Below, in pieces: positions 10,671-20,351 of a DNA stretch of 64,000 nt. The translations under genes and the position numbers were made by a program. The DNA lies in the NCBI GenBank assembly GCA_014905825.1, contig JACGCN010000015.1, positions 620,001-684,000 on the forward strand, in the 5' to 3' direction. This stretch comes from Lyophyllum atratum (lineage: Eukaryota > Basidiomycota > Agaricomycetes > Agaricales > Lyophyllaceae). Every line of letters starts with the position of its first letter. The first letter of the stretch is position 1. The notes below the pieces were generated by a model, which did not search any database, was not told where the DNA came from, and was given only the letters and a program-made list of their open reading frames with translations.

Positions 10671-10841
10671 GTCTGAAAATATGGTCAATCAGGGTTGCGT
10701 ACCATCCAGCGACGGCGGTGAATCCTCACTGTAGATTTGAGAGAGTATGAGTCGCTAGAAAAGCAGGTGTGGTGGTAATGGTGGTGGTGGTGGTGGTGGT
10801 CCGCTGGTGTGATATTGGCTGAACCACACCGTGCTCCCTGG

Positions 10842-10849
10842 CTATATAT
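10842..10849 (-). promoter_or_regulatory. TATA box of paralog A
   Basis: TATATA about 170 bases upstream of the ATG, with the 5' UTR intron between. It is conserved in sequence and position in unit 2. Confidence 0.5.
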
Positions 10850-11655
10850 GTTCCAACGAGTGGCGTGGGCATAGCCCGAGTCATCTGAGCGCGAAGGTGC
10901 TGAACAAAAACAACACGGGACAGCGACGGAAGATTCAAGAAGGAACAGATGGCTTGTCCTTGTGCTGTTGCCGGAGTGATAAAGTCGATCGTTCCTGGCG
11001 CTGATCGTTCACAATACCTTATCGAAAACAAATCGGCATTCTGGATAACCTGCCAGACAAGAGTTGCGTTGAATAGCGAGCAAATACGGCAGCATAGGCA
11101 AGGTCTAGACCAGTTCAAGTTGAAGCTGATGATTGAATACCCAGCCTGAGAGTTTGTGCACAGCGAGTCAAGACTCAAGTGCGAGTCAGCGGGACGCGTT
11201 CTGAACTTTGAAGCACACGAGACCACGTGGGTCCATCATCCGCGTCCTCTAGAGTTTGTGGGTCCCTTGATCAGTTACTTGTATCATTTTGGGTTCAATT
11301 GTTCACGCAAGGCTACGATCGTCTACAAACCTTATTCAGAACAGGGTGTAACAGCGAGATGAGCTGCTGCCTGCGTCGAAGGCTCGAACAATACGTATGG
11401 GACTATAACTTCAATGGTGCAGGAACAGGAAAAAAATCTCCTCGACGGGAGGGTATATTTCGAACGTGGCTACGATACAGTACTAGTCGCTAACGATACA
11501 GAGATGCAAACAGAAAGATAATCCAGGCGATAATGTCTCAAGTAAAATAAACGAAAAACCCAAAAAAACCAAAAAAACCCAATACTTCAAGATAAAAAAA
11601 AATTCAATGCTTCGTTGTGTGGTGGCGCGACAGGCCAAGATTCGTTTCCATCCGT

Positions 11656-12216
11656 CTAGTAAATCGACATGCGACGAACAGGGAACATCGCAAGCAAGTT
11701 CGGCGAATTGAGTAGACTGAAGTTCTGCACCCTGGGTGATCCTGTAGCCAACCTGAACGTCGGGGTGCGTGGAGAGCTGTCACAGCCTGAGGTCTGGCCG
11801 CCCTGTCCAACTAGGAGGGATAAGGAGCTACCCTTCGTCCCAGGCGTGGCGAGTTGAAGGGGGAGAGGGACGCGCTTCGCATGGGGTGTGGCAACATCGA
11901 CGACGTCTGGGTCGTTCTCGTCAATCAGTGGGAGCTCGAGCTTCCCCTGACCGAGGAACCCTACAAGAGTGTCGTCTACCTCCTCGAAGGCTTGAAAGCT
12001 GGAGCCGCTCCAGAAGGCTACCTTCTCAGTGAGAGGCGGTAAGCCCACACTGCCGGAGAAAAGCAGAGACTCGGCAAACGGGGTGTAGAATATTTCCAGG
12101 CTAAGGCCGTCCGAGTCCTCGTCGTTGAACAGGTCGAGAGGCTCAAGTAAGTTGTTCGCCTCAACGTCGTCGACGGGGGATCCGATGAAAGGCAGGTGGT
12201 TCAAGTAATCAAACAT
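11656..12216 (-). CDS. Unknown acidic protein, paralog B of tandem pair
   Basis: 186 aa from an ATG at 12216. Same start (MFDYLNHLPFIG), same upstream intron (GTGAGT to TTTTAG, about 51 bp, acceptor two bases before the ATG) and same TATA position (12382-12389) as paralog A. Differences include loss of three residues in the middle (the stretch equivalent to VRDIDPD in A). Both copies keep an open frame, which suggests both are still under selection or the duplication is young. A GTG further upstream would open a longer frame, but only by reading through the intron. Confidence 0.65.
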   Translation of the reverse strand: MFDYLNHLPFIGSPVDDVEANNLLEPLDLFNDEDSDGLSLEIFYTPFAESLLFSGSVGLPPLTEKVAFWSGSSFQAFEEVDDTLVGFLGQGKLELPLIDENDPDVVDVATPHAKRVPLPLQLATPGTKGSSLSLLVGQGGQTSGCDSSPRTPTFRLATGSPRVQNFSLLNSPNLLAMFPVRRMSIY

Positions 12217-12381
12217 GTCTAAAAACATTTCAATCAGCGTTTCGTACATCCACCGACGGCAGTGAATACTCACTGTAAAGTTCAGAGAGTACGAGTCGCG
12301 GTAGAAAAGCAGGTGTTGTTGTGGTGGTAGTGGTAGTGTTCGCGGGAGTGATGCTGGCTGAACCACCCTGTTACCCCGCGG

Positions 12382-12389
12382 CTATATAT
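12382..12389 (-). promoter_or_regulatory. TATA box of paralog B
   Basis: TATATA about 166 bases upstream of the ATG, at the position equivalent to the element in unit 1. Confidence 0.5.
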
Positions 12390-12881
12390 GTTCCAACGAG
12401 TGGCGTCGGCACAGCCCGAATCATCTGAGCGAAGGCGCTGAACAAAAACAACACGGGACAGCGACGGAAGAGGGAATAGATCGCTTGTTGTTGTGCTGTC
12501 GCGCGAGCGACAAAATCAATCGCCCCTGGCGATGATCGTTCACAATACCCCATCGAAACAAATCGGCATTATCGATAATCTGGACACAAGTTGTGCTGGA
12601 AATCCAACAAAACCTGCTGGGTACTCGAATACGGCAGCATAGGCAAGGTCTAGACCAGTTCAAGCTGAAGCTGATAACTCGAATACCCAGCAGAACCTGT
12701 GCACACCGAGTCAGCGGGATGCGCTCTGAACCACACGAGATCAGACGGGACCAATCATTACAAGTCCGCGTCCTCTAATTATCGGCTAATTAGTATACAA
12801 AATGGGCATGAACAATAATATACAACTCCCAAGTCTGCGCCCACAAATCACAACTTCTCCGTCAACTCCTTCCAAATCCAA

Positions 12882-15588
12882 TCACAAAGCATCGAAATTG
12901 ATGTGATGCGAAGCCCTTCTACGCTCCAGCTCGTCTTCGCGCTATACAACAAAACCAAAGACCCGTGAGTCAATGCGGTCGATCAAATATACAGATGAGA
13001 CAAGCACCTTCTCGTTCAAATGGAGTACGAATACGATGATAGCCAGCAACGCCATCGCGACAACAACAGTGACCGTGACCCAAGGGATCCACTCCCCAGG
13101 CCGCAAAAACAGCTCACGCTTCCAGGGCTCACCCTCTTTGGCAGAAGGCAGAATAACGACCTTGGAGTTCGGGATCACGCCCTCCATAGCGATGTAGTGA
13201 TCCTCCGCATGGATAGTGGATCCAACAAACAAATTCTCGATGTAGTTGTTCGTACGCCCGAGCCCGAAGAACGAGTAGGGAGTTTGCAGGGCATGGTATG
13301 ATGTTTGCGGAAGCTGCCCGACTGGAGATGCGCGAGGGTCAGCGCTGAGATGAAAATAGGTGTGATCGACAGGGGCCGTACCTTGTGCTGCGGAACGGTG
13401 CCCTGAGGTATCTAGGACAGTATATTTGTATGAGGCGCCAGAATAGCTCACTCCGAAGGGCTGGAAAGCCAAGGGCGTCAGTGGGTGGCCAGATGGAGAC
13501 GGGCTGAGTAGATATTTACGTGGTAACGTTCTGAGCTGTTGGGTGGGTGACACCATCCGTTGTCACAAGCGCCATTTAAAACTAGCAAAAGCGTCTGATT
13601 AGAAACAATAGCAAGGGGGACACGCGGAGCATTTGAACACACCGATAGCTTTTAGGAAGAAAGCATCGTAGTAAAAGTTATTCTGCACGAAGAGCACATG
13701 TCCTCGACCAGCTTCTCCAGTCCTTTGCACCATGATATCCATCGTTCCCTGAGGTCGGAATATTCAGCCCCAAATTTTGGGAGACTAACATGAATAACAC
13801 TCACATCCTCGTCCAGATCCAAAAACGACACGGACCTGGCGTCTTTGATAGCATCAAGTGTGTCTGTGCCTTTCTTCGCCACCGCCCAACCTCTTCTACC
13901 CGACCCATTTGATGAACATCCAACGACACCCGACGCGCAAGGAACAGAGAAGACGAGGCCCGGTATACGGGCTTGCCCTGATCCAATAACAAATAGCAAG
14001 TCGGGGAAACCGTCAAGGTTCGCATCTCCAAGCCTGATGGGCTGCGGGATTGGGGGTTTATGTGTCACGTCCAATGCCAGGAGGGACGGGGAGTCAAGGT
14101 ATAGTGATGAGAGAGCGAAGCGGACGAATAGCTACGGAATTCGCGTCAGATTGGCGACGGCGAGGGCAGAACAGCCGGAGCTCACTAACATCGTTCTTAG
14201 GGTCGTCTGTCAAGTCAAATTTGAAATTGGGGTCGACAGTGCACAGGTCGTCGGGTGGCCGACAAGTCCTTACGCCTTTTCTGAATCCAGAATCGGTGGA
14301 TGAGGAACAGAGGGGGAGCTGTTGATTGTACGCTATGTTGATGAAACAGTCCGAGCCCAGCCCTGTTGACGACGATACACTGGAGCATGTCGTAAACACC
14401 ATATCAATCGTGCCGTCTCGATCTAGGGGTGTCGTCAGATGACTGCGTGAATAAGAAGCGAGCGGGAGGCGCACCCATATCGGCAAAGGATATTGTTTGC
14501 ATGCCTGACGGGAGGGCTCCTTCTTGTGCCAGAGAGAAACCTTCGTCCTTGTTGTTTATCCAAATCTGGAACGATTTCCCGCCCCTGCCGTCATCGCACA
14601 TAAGGAAGACATCTATGCACACCCATTAGTTGAAGGTCAAGTAAATGTGGTGATGGGGAAAAGTAAATACCTGCGAGGCAGTCCCCGTTCAGGTCAACCA
14701 CGGCATTGCTGTGCGGATCCGCCAACGTACACTGGGGTCCATGGAATTTAGGAGTGATGCTAGAAATGAAATGAGTGAAATGAATGGAAGACAAGCTAAA
14801 TAAGCGCACATATCGAACAACGGTGAATTTGGCCGTGAAGCGTTCCATACATTCTGCCATAGCTGAAGTGGAGCTTTAGAGTCACTCTTTGAAGAGGGTG
14901 TAATGCCGAGAAGGTCAATCTTCATGTCACCATCGGCATCGATTGGTATAGGTTGTGAATGGGTAGAAGGGGGCACAGTTATTGGGTTGTAAATGTCTGC
15001 CAGTCAAATGTCACATTTCGCTTGATTCAAGCTGATGCATAGCTTACCAAAGCCACCACTGATAGATGCAGGGTATAGAGTCATCTCCAATTGATCCTTT
15101 TTCTGAGATTCGCTCATAACAAGTAAATCCAACTTTCCCGAGTGCGTGAAGTCTCCGGGGACCACGTTTTCAACTTTGTGAGGATGGCGGAACGAAGTTG
15201 ATTTTTGGTACACGAAATCAACTGAAATGGATAGTTTAGTCAAGCGCGGAAGAAGGCTAGCACAACGCGTACTCACCATGGCTCCAATGATGAACAGATA
15301 TCGTTTGTTGGTCCGCGTCTAACCAAAGGACATCGAGGCTTAAGATACAATGTTAGAAAGCCGAAGAATTTCAACAAGTCGAGCGCACAATTGATCGCCA
15401 TTAAAGTCACCAAACGCGACGACTCGACCATCACCAATCAGATTCATCGACCCCGCGTTTATCAGAGAGTTGCCAGTGAATCTCTTTGGAGGAAAAGGCC
15501 ATATTGCAGCCGAAGGCATAACGAGGCATGACGCGGTCAGATACAGGAGCAAAGAGGCTTTCTGTCGTATCGTTGGGCGAGAGTACAT
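12882..15588 (-). CDS. ITFG1/TIP-like FG-GAP repeat membrane protein
   Basis: Thirteen exons (15588-15389, 15338-15277, 15221-15048, 14996-14810, 14759-14671, 14612-14475, 14422-14190, 14131-13805, 13748-13643, 13581-13520, 13460-13382, 13321-13008, 12941-12882) give 676 aa. All twelve introns are 50-66 bp and every phase closes. The N-terminus is a signal peptide. Several FG-GAP calcium-binding blocks follow, for example GDFNGDQFLDVLWLD, FADMDRDGTIDMVF and GDANLDGFPDLLFV. Near the C-terminus is one transmembrane helix (VTVTVVVAMALLAIIVFVLH) and a short basic tail. Family members are integrin-alpha-FG-GAP proteins of the secretory pathway or cell surface. The fungal role is not established. 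The last intron separates HLNEK from the final 19 residues. Confidence 0.93.
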
Positions 15589-16001
15589 GTACAATGCATA
15601 TGCAGGGCTTAAAGCCCGCGAAGTCGTAAAGCGCAGCGAGGAAGGTGAACAATGCAGCGTCGGCGTCGTGCAACTCTACTAAGCAGTGTTGTCTGTTTGC
15701 CTCTGTTTGTAACCCAAGCTGCTGGACAGCTTCAAGGTTAGCGCTGAAGCTGAGGGAACTGATCGTCGAATGTTCATCATCAGGCTACAATCTATCCTTC
15801 AATACGCGCCCCATGATGAAAGCTGTCGCCTTCGGAAGACCATCAGGCCGGTGCATTGTCACAACTGAATCATGATGAGCCAGGCTTCTTATAAGTACGT
15901 GTGAAATGGGTTGAGTCTTCAAGGAAACAAGCAGCTGAACGTATACAGAAAGGTGTGTGATCTTCTGAGTACAAAATTATTCGCTGACGTCGAGATCTAG
16001 G
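15589..16001. other. Intergenic between divergent genes
   Basis: A stretch near 15890-15975 resembles 17225-17330, including AGGAAACAAGCAGCTG against AAGAAACCAGCAGCTG. The tandem duplication that produced the paralog pair at 16.0-18.0 kb therefore included promoter sequence. Confidence 0.5.
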
Positions 16002-17018
16002 ATGTCTGGCACACCCCTTCATCACGAACCTCTAAGAACATCGCCTCAAAAACCAGTTTTAAGGTTGCAAACATCTACTACCTTGCCAGCTGGTGCGCCA
16101 TCGCCAAGGAGGAGCAATAAAACCCTTCTACGAAGGTTCAAAGGCTTCTTATCTCGGACCTTTAAGTTGGGTAAATATGCAAAGCGGCGGAAGCCAGGGC
16201 CACGCCCCATGAAAAAACCTGTGATCTACGTCTTTTCACCGACGGACATTGATGTATCCGTTGCCGTGACTCTGGTCAGAGAAATGGAATTCACTGCCGT
16301 ATATCCTATTGTTCCGATCCAGAAGCTTCCGCCAGGAGGGGAGAAGATTCAGTGGGATGTTCATACGGGTGCCGATGGAACCCTGGTGGAACGCGAGACT
16401 GGTCTTGCACTATCTTCTTTGTATTGGGAAGCCAAGTGAGTTATGAGCTCTACACTGATCGAGCGGATGGGCTGATCTCACTGCAACATCAAGCCTTAGT
16501 CCACATAATCTTACATTCCGAAGTCCGCGAGGAGAGACACACCCCGACCCCGGCAAATGGGACCTCTCCGACGCGGATTCCGTCGTACTGCGTCTCAGCG
16601 ACCTGACAAGGTACCTTGACAAAGCCCTAACGAGCCTCAGTCTTCATACAGAAGCCAGGACGTCTTTCATAACGTATATCTTGATCATAAAATCCGTAGT
16701 GCATCTGAGCTGACCAACATGAACAGATTTTGGCTACCATCTTTTCTCAATCACCAACACATTGCAGTGCGCTTCATACCGCAGGCAGAGTATTCTCGTA
16801 TTGCACCGCTTGAGATCACTCCAGTGCCTGATGTGGTCACCCGGGTATTCATGCTATTCAAAGGCATTCGAGATCTCGACGCTTGGCCGACTGCACGAAG
16901 GCGAGCATATGATGATGTGTCTCTGTGGGCGCGTGTTGTCGGTGTCGACACGGCTGCTGCTTTCAACAAAGACCTTTCTCGGGTGTTGGAGTGGGGTGCA
17001 ATGGAAATACCGTCTTAG
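16002..17018 (+). CDS. Unknown basidiomycete protein family (intact copy)
   Basis: Three exons, 16002-16435, 16494-16673 and 16727-17018, encode 301 aa. Introns are 58 and 53 bp. The first acceptor is AAG rather than CAG/TAG. The N-terminus is basic and may be disordered. The C-terminal half carries a pattern I associate with a large agaricomycete family of unknown function: EARTSFITFWLPSFL, AVRFIPQAEYSRIAPLE, PDVVTRVFMLFKG. No signal peptide or membrane helix is evident. A degraded copy follows at 17408-18045. Confidence 0.75.
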
Positions 17019-17407
17019 GGTTATCCGTTCGAATTAATATGTATGTACACTCGTTAATGCATGCTTTTCATCGCCTTCGTTTCCAGCCGTTGCCGTATGT
17101 CCTCTATTTTTCTGGGGCCGAAGATGGGAACATGACAGTGAGGTAATCACTTGAAGTGACAGGCAGTGCTAGTCAACGATTGGCATGCATTGAGCGCCGT
17201 GTCTGTCCACTCGCCTCCCACGTATCGTAATGAGCCTGTCGTAAGTATGTGTAACATGGCCGAATGTCCAAAGAAACCAGCAGCTGCAGATATGGTGTAG
17301 AGGTGCGTTGCCTCATGTTTCCTGAGATCCCGTCATGACGTCGGAATATAGCACGCCTCGTGTGCCTAACGCGCCGCGCAGTGGTAGTCAAAGATCCCAA
17401 GGCTGAA

Positions 17408-18045
17408 ATGTCTACTCAATACACTTCCCTCGCACTCTCGAGACGGGATTTATTGAGGTTTGAAGTAAGTTGTCGCCATGCTTTCCAATGGTCTGGAACT
17501 GATCTTTGCACACCCCAAATTCTCGGCCCAGCCTGCTCAGGTTTGCAGCAGGACTCGATATGCTTTTCCGAAGAATTGGTCCCTGTCGACGCGGACTCCG
17601 TCGTCCTATGCGCCAACACCTTGACGGAATATCTGGAGAAATCCTTGATAAACCTTGGGCTTCACACAGAGGCCAGAACGTCGTTTGTAACGTACGCTCT
17701 TTGTAATGCGTCATGCATGTCAGCTCATTACCTTCGGCTCCTGGTTACCACATGTTTTGAACTATCAGTACATTTGCCCTGGGCTTCATCTCACCGGCAC
17801 AGTACTCCCGGCTTGCACCGCTTGGAAGCGCTCCGGAACCTGATGTAATCGATCGGGTTTTCATGTTATTTAAAGGCGTGCGGGAGGACATCAAGGCTTG
17901 GGCATCTGCTCAAAATCGGGCACTTGATGATGCATGTCGGTGGGCAGATGCCGTTGGCGTTGATGCGGCTACCGCCAGTCCCTCCGACAAGCACCTTTCG
18001 CGAGCGTTGGAGAGGGGTAGAATGGAAGTTCTGAGCCAATTATAG
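17408..18045 (+). pseudogene. Broken tandem copy of the gene at 16002-17018
   Basis: Homology to the left-hand gene starts around 17584 (DADSVVL, then LHTEARTSF) and runs to a stop at 18045. The intron after EARTSFVT is recognisable. After WLPHVLNYQ the frame shifts at a TTT run (17773-17775; two Ts would keep frame), then resumes as FALGFISPAQYSRLAPL and DRVFMLFKG. The N-terminal exon does not match that of the intact gene. Either it is a 5'-truncated pseudogene, or a read error hides a divergent paralog. Confidence 0.65.
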
Positions 18046-18607
18046 GATAGCCGGCCAGACATCCCATTTTCATATGTACATGTGCTCGAGGATGACTGGT
18101 GTCCTCCCAAACGGCAGTGCCGACATTCCCGTATTTGTCCCCGGAATAGCGTAAGCTTCTATCTGTGTCGAGAGACTGCTGATCTGTCTGCGCAGCCGAG
18201 CCCTGAATACCTAAACAACAATCGGGCTTTCCCTTCCCTATGGTAGCTGGTCACTCTAACATCCCCTTCGTGTTTTCATTCCAGAAGAGACGCAGCCTCA
18301 GTATATACCTAGGTCAGGCACCAAGGCTTATGTAGGGTGTCGCGTCTCCCTTCATGATGATCTCGGCGGTTCCTTTCCTTTCCTTCCCCTTTGTATTGGT
18401 GGGCTATTTTCTCCGAGCTCAAGATCCCTATCAAGTCCTTCATGACGTCGACGTCGTGATGGCCGTACTAACGACGGTCAAGAAGCCCCCTTTCAATACA
18501 GAGAAGTATTGAGCCCAGCCTCTCTCTGTCAGGGCTATTATAACGCAGGATTTGAAGGGAAAGATCAACGTCAACATATTTTCGGCTGTTTAAGGCTGGC
18601 CTTCTTA
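18046..18607. other. Intergenic, no gene seen
   Basis: No coding-like frame or splice structure on either strand. It lies between the broken paralog and the inverted-repeat element. Confidence 0.4.
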
Positions 18608-19014
18608 CACTGCTGGCGGTATGGCAAATTTGGGAACAAACACGGTCTAGCTAACACGCTTTCTTACTTATAAGAGAATTTCTTGACAAACACTTAGAAG
18701 GTTTGTTGATAAACAGTCAGAAAACATGTAACGTGTTTTCTGGAGGTTTGTACCAAAACAGGAAAAAGATTTCCTGTTGTGTTTTTTGACAAACACGCAT
18801 TCCTTTGTCTGAAACAAAGGAATGCCTGTTCGTCGGGAAACACAATAAGAAAAAGGTTATTTTATTGGCAGCAAACCTATAAAAAACAGGTTACATGTTT
18901 TCCGACAGTTTCTCAAGAAATCTGTTAGGTGTTTGTCAAAATATTTATTTCTAAGTAAGAAAACATGTTTGTTAAACCGTGTTTATCGCCAAACTCTCGA
19001 TGACGCCAGCAGTG
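18608..19014. mobile_element. Fold-back MITE, 407 bp
   Basis: Perfect terminal inverted repeats CACTGCTGGCG / CGCCAGCAGTG are flanked by the 3-bp direct repeat TTA (18605-18607 and 19015-19017). Inward of the termini the two halves continue as a long imperfect inverted repeat: for example, a block with ATTCCTTTG occurs in both orientations near the centre, and AAAACATGTAAC on the left matches GTTACATGTTTT on the right. There is no coding capacity. A CACTG terminus with a 3-bp duplication fits a non-autonomous CACTA-type element. A TTA duplication would also fit PIF/Harbinger. Confidence 0.85.
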
Positions 19015-19353
19015 TTATGATCAATGCATGCTGGCTTCCTTGGGCAGATCACATGTCCTTCTCACCGTCTTGCTGGGTTCCTCGAGCAGATCAAGCGTCT
19101 TTCGGATATACTGATATATTCGGCACTGATATCCTGCCCTTCTCCCGGCCACCCGACACCTTCTCCTCGCCCCCTGTGATCTCCTGGTTTGAATCGAAGT
19201 CACATACATAGCTCGCCGACCTGGCTAACTGACAGAGAAACGGCGTGGTTTTGCCGCTGTGTGATTGTGCGATGTCCTATCATCTAACTTCTGACCGTGG
19301 TCCAGGTCGAAGGGAGATCCATCCCGGCCCTTGTGTCCGGACAAGTTCGCGGA

Positions 19354-19360
19354 TATAAAA
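19354..19360 (+). promoter_or_regulatory. TATA box of the cerato-platanin gene
   Basis: TATAAAA lies 108 bases before the ATG in a T/C-rich leader, typical of strongly expressed fungal secreted-protein genes. Confidence 0.6.
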
Positions 19361-19467
19361 GCCACTCTGGTCAAGCATACTTTCGGCACTCAAGGCCACG
19401 TACTCTCCTATTCGTCCACTGCTTCTTCTGTCCTCCCACTTGTTCGCACTTCCTCCTTTTCGACATA

Positions 19468-19899
19468 ATGAGGTTCACTGCCATCCTCGCTCCCCTTGCC
19501 CTCTTGCCTTCTGTGGCACTCGCCGTTACGCTCTCATACGACACCGCATACGACAACTCTGGCGCTTCCCTTGCCACTGTTGCCTGCTCAGACGGCCCCA
19601 ACGGCCTCCTTACAGATGGCTTCACGACATTCGGTTCCCTCCCTAAATTCCCTCACATCGGTGGTGCCGCCGCCGTTGAGGGCTATGACTCAAGTAACTG
19701 TGGGACGTGCTGGGAACTTACATACACCAACACGAAGGGCGTGAAGAAGGCGATCAACGTCATTGCAATTGATCATGCCCAGGCGGGATTCAACATCGCG
19801 TTGACGGCGATGGACGAGTTGACGGGTGGCCAGGCAGTCCACCTAGGACGTGTTGACGTAGCGTCTAAGCAGGTCGCTGCATCAGTGTGTGGACTCTAA
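19468..19899 (+). CDS. Cerato-platanin family secreted protein
   Basis: Intronless 143-aa protein. Residues 1-18 or so form a signal peptide (RFTAILAPLALLPSVALA). The mature part begins VTLSYDTAYDN and has the family hallmarks: VACSDG near the start, SSNCGTCWELTY in the middle, and a final Cys in SVCGL, giving the four conserved cysteines. Length fits the family (about 120 residues mature). Cerato-platanins are small expansin-like proteins of the fungal wall and culture fluid that bind chitin oligomers and can be sensed by plants. The start was chosen for the signal peptide and because the TATA box lies about 110 bases upstream. Confidence 0.95.
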   Translation: MRFTAILAPLALLPSVALAVTLSYDTAYDNSGASLATVACSDGPNGLLTDGFTTFGSLPKFPHIGGAAAVEGYDSSNCGTCWELTYTNTKGVKKAINVIAIDHAQAGFNIALTAMDELTGGQAVHLGRVDVASKQVAASVCGL

Positions 19900-20351
19900 G
19901 ATCACGACTAGTAGGCTTTTCCGCACCTTTTTGTTTTATGATGACATTGATTTTCAATGTGAAGGGAGTGAATTGACGGCCTCGTGACAATTGGACTTTT
20001 GATGATATCACAGTGGACTTGCGTGGACTTACCTGCATTACAAACGGACAATTAACTAGCGTACGGATAGACAGAACACTTATGTACTCATTTCACTGTA
20101 AATACTTCGTCGCGCAATTCACATGCATATGCTTGCTGTCATTCGTAAACTTGAGTCAGTAGGGCAGAATTAGAATATCATCTGATAAGTATCAGTGTGT
20201 CGAGAAACACCCGGAATTCTTCGCAGGACAGCCGCAAGTTTGAGATCGATGATGAAAAAGACCTTGATATTCTAATCCGAATGCTATGTTACATGAACAC
20301 ACAAACCCAAGTACTTCCCCCAAGCAGCATATGCGGGGAAAGGAAAAACCG
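19900..20351. other. Shared 3' flank of convergent genes
   Basis: About 450 bp between the stops of the cerato-platanin and ABC transporter genes. A/T-rich, no coding signal. Confidence 0.5.

Larger units (their letters stand above)
9724..11251. repeat. Tandem duplication, unit 1 (about 1.53 kb)
   Basis: Begins with TTTGTGGGTCC at about 9726 and ends with CGCGTCCTCTA at 11241-11251. The same beginning recurs at 11255 and the same ending at 12767-12777, so two units abut directly. Each unit holds one minus-strand gene, its 5' UTR intron, its TATA box and flanking sequence. Divergence is spread throughout as scattered substitutions and small indels. Confidence 0.9.
11252..12777. repeat. Tandem duplication, unit 2 (about 1.53 kb)
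   Basis: Second copy of the block at 9724-11251, offset by about 1,529 bases. Similarity runs across coding, intron, promoter and flank, so the event copied genomic DNA rather than an mRNA. Confidence 0.9.

Noticed and set aside
12217..12366. N-terminal extension of paralog B from a GTG
   Set aside because: It would translate through a good 5' UTR intron and is not conserved as an ATG. The MFDYLNHL start is shared by both copies.
18933..19211. Open frame overlapping the right end of the MITE
   Set aside because: It runs across the transposon boundary and reads through its inverted repeat, so it is chance.
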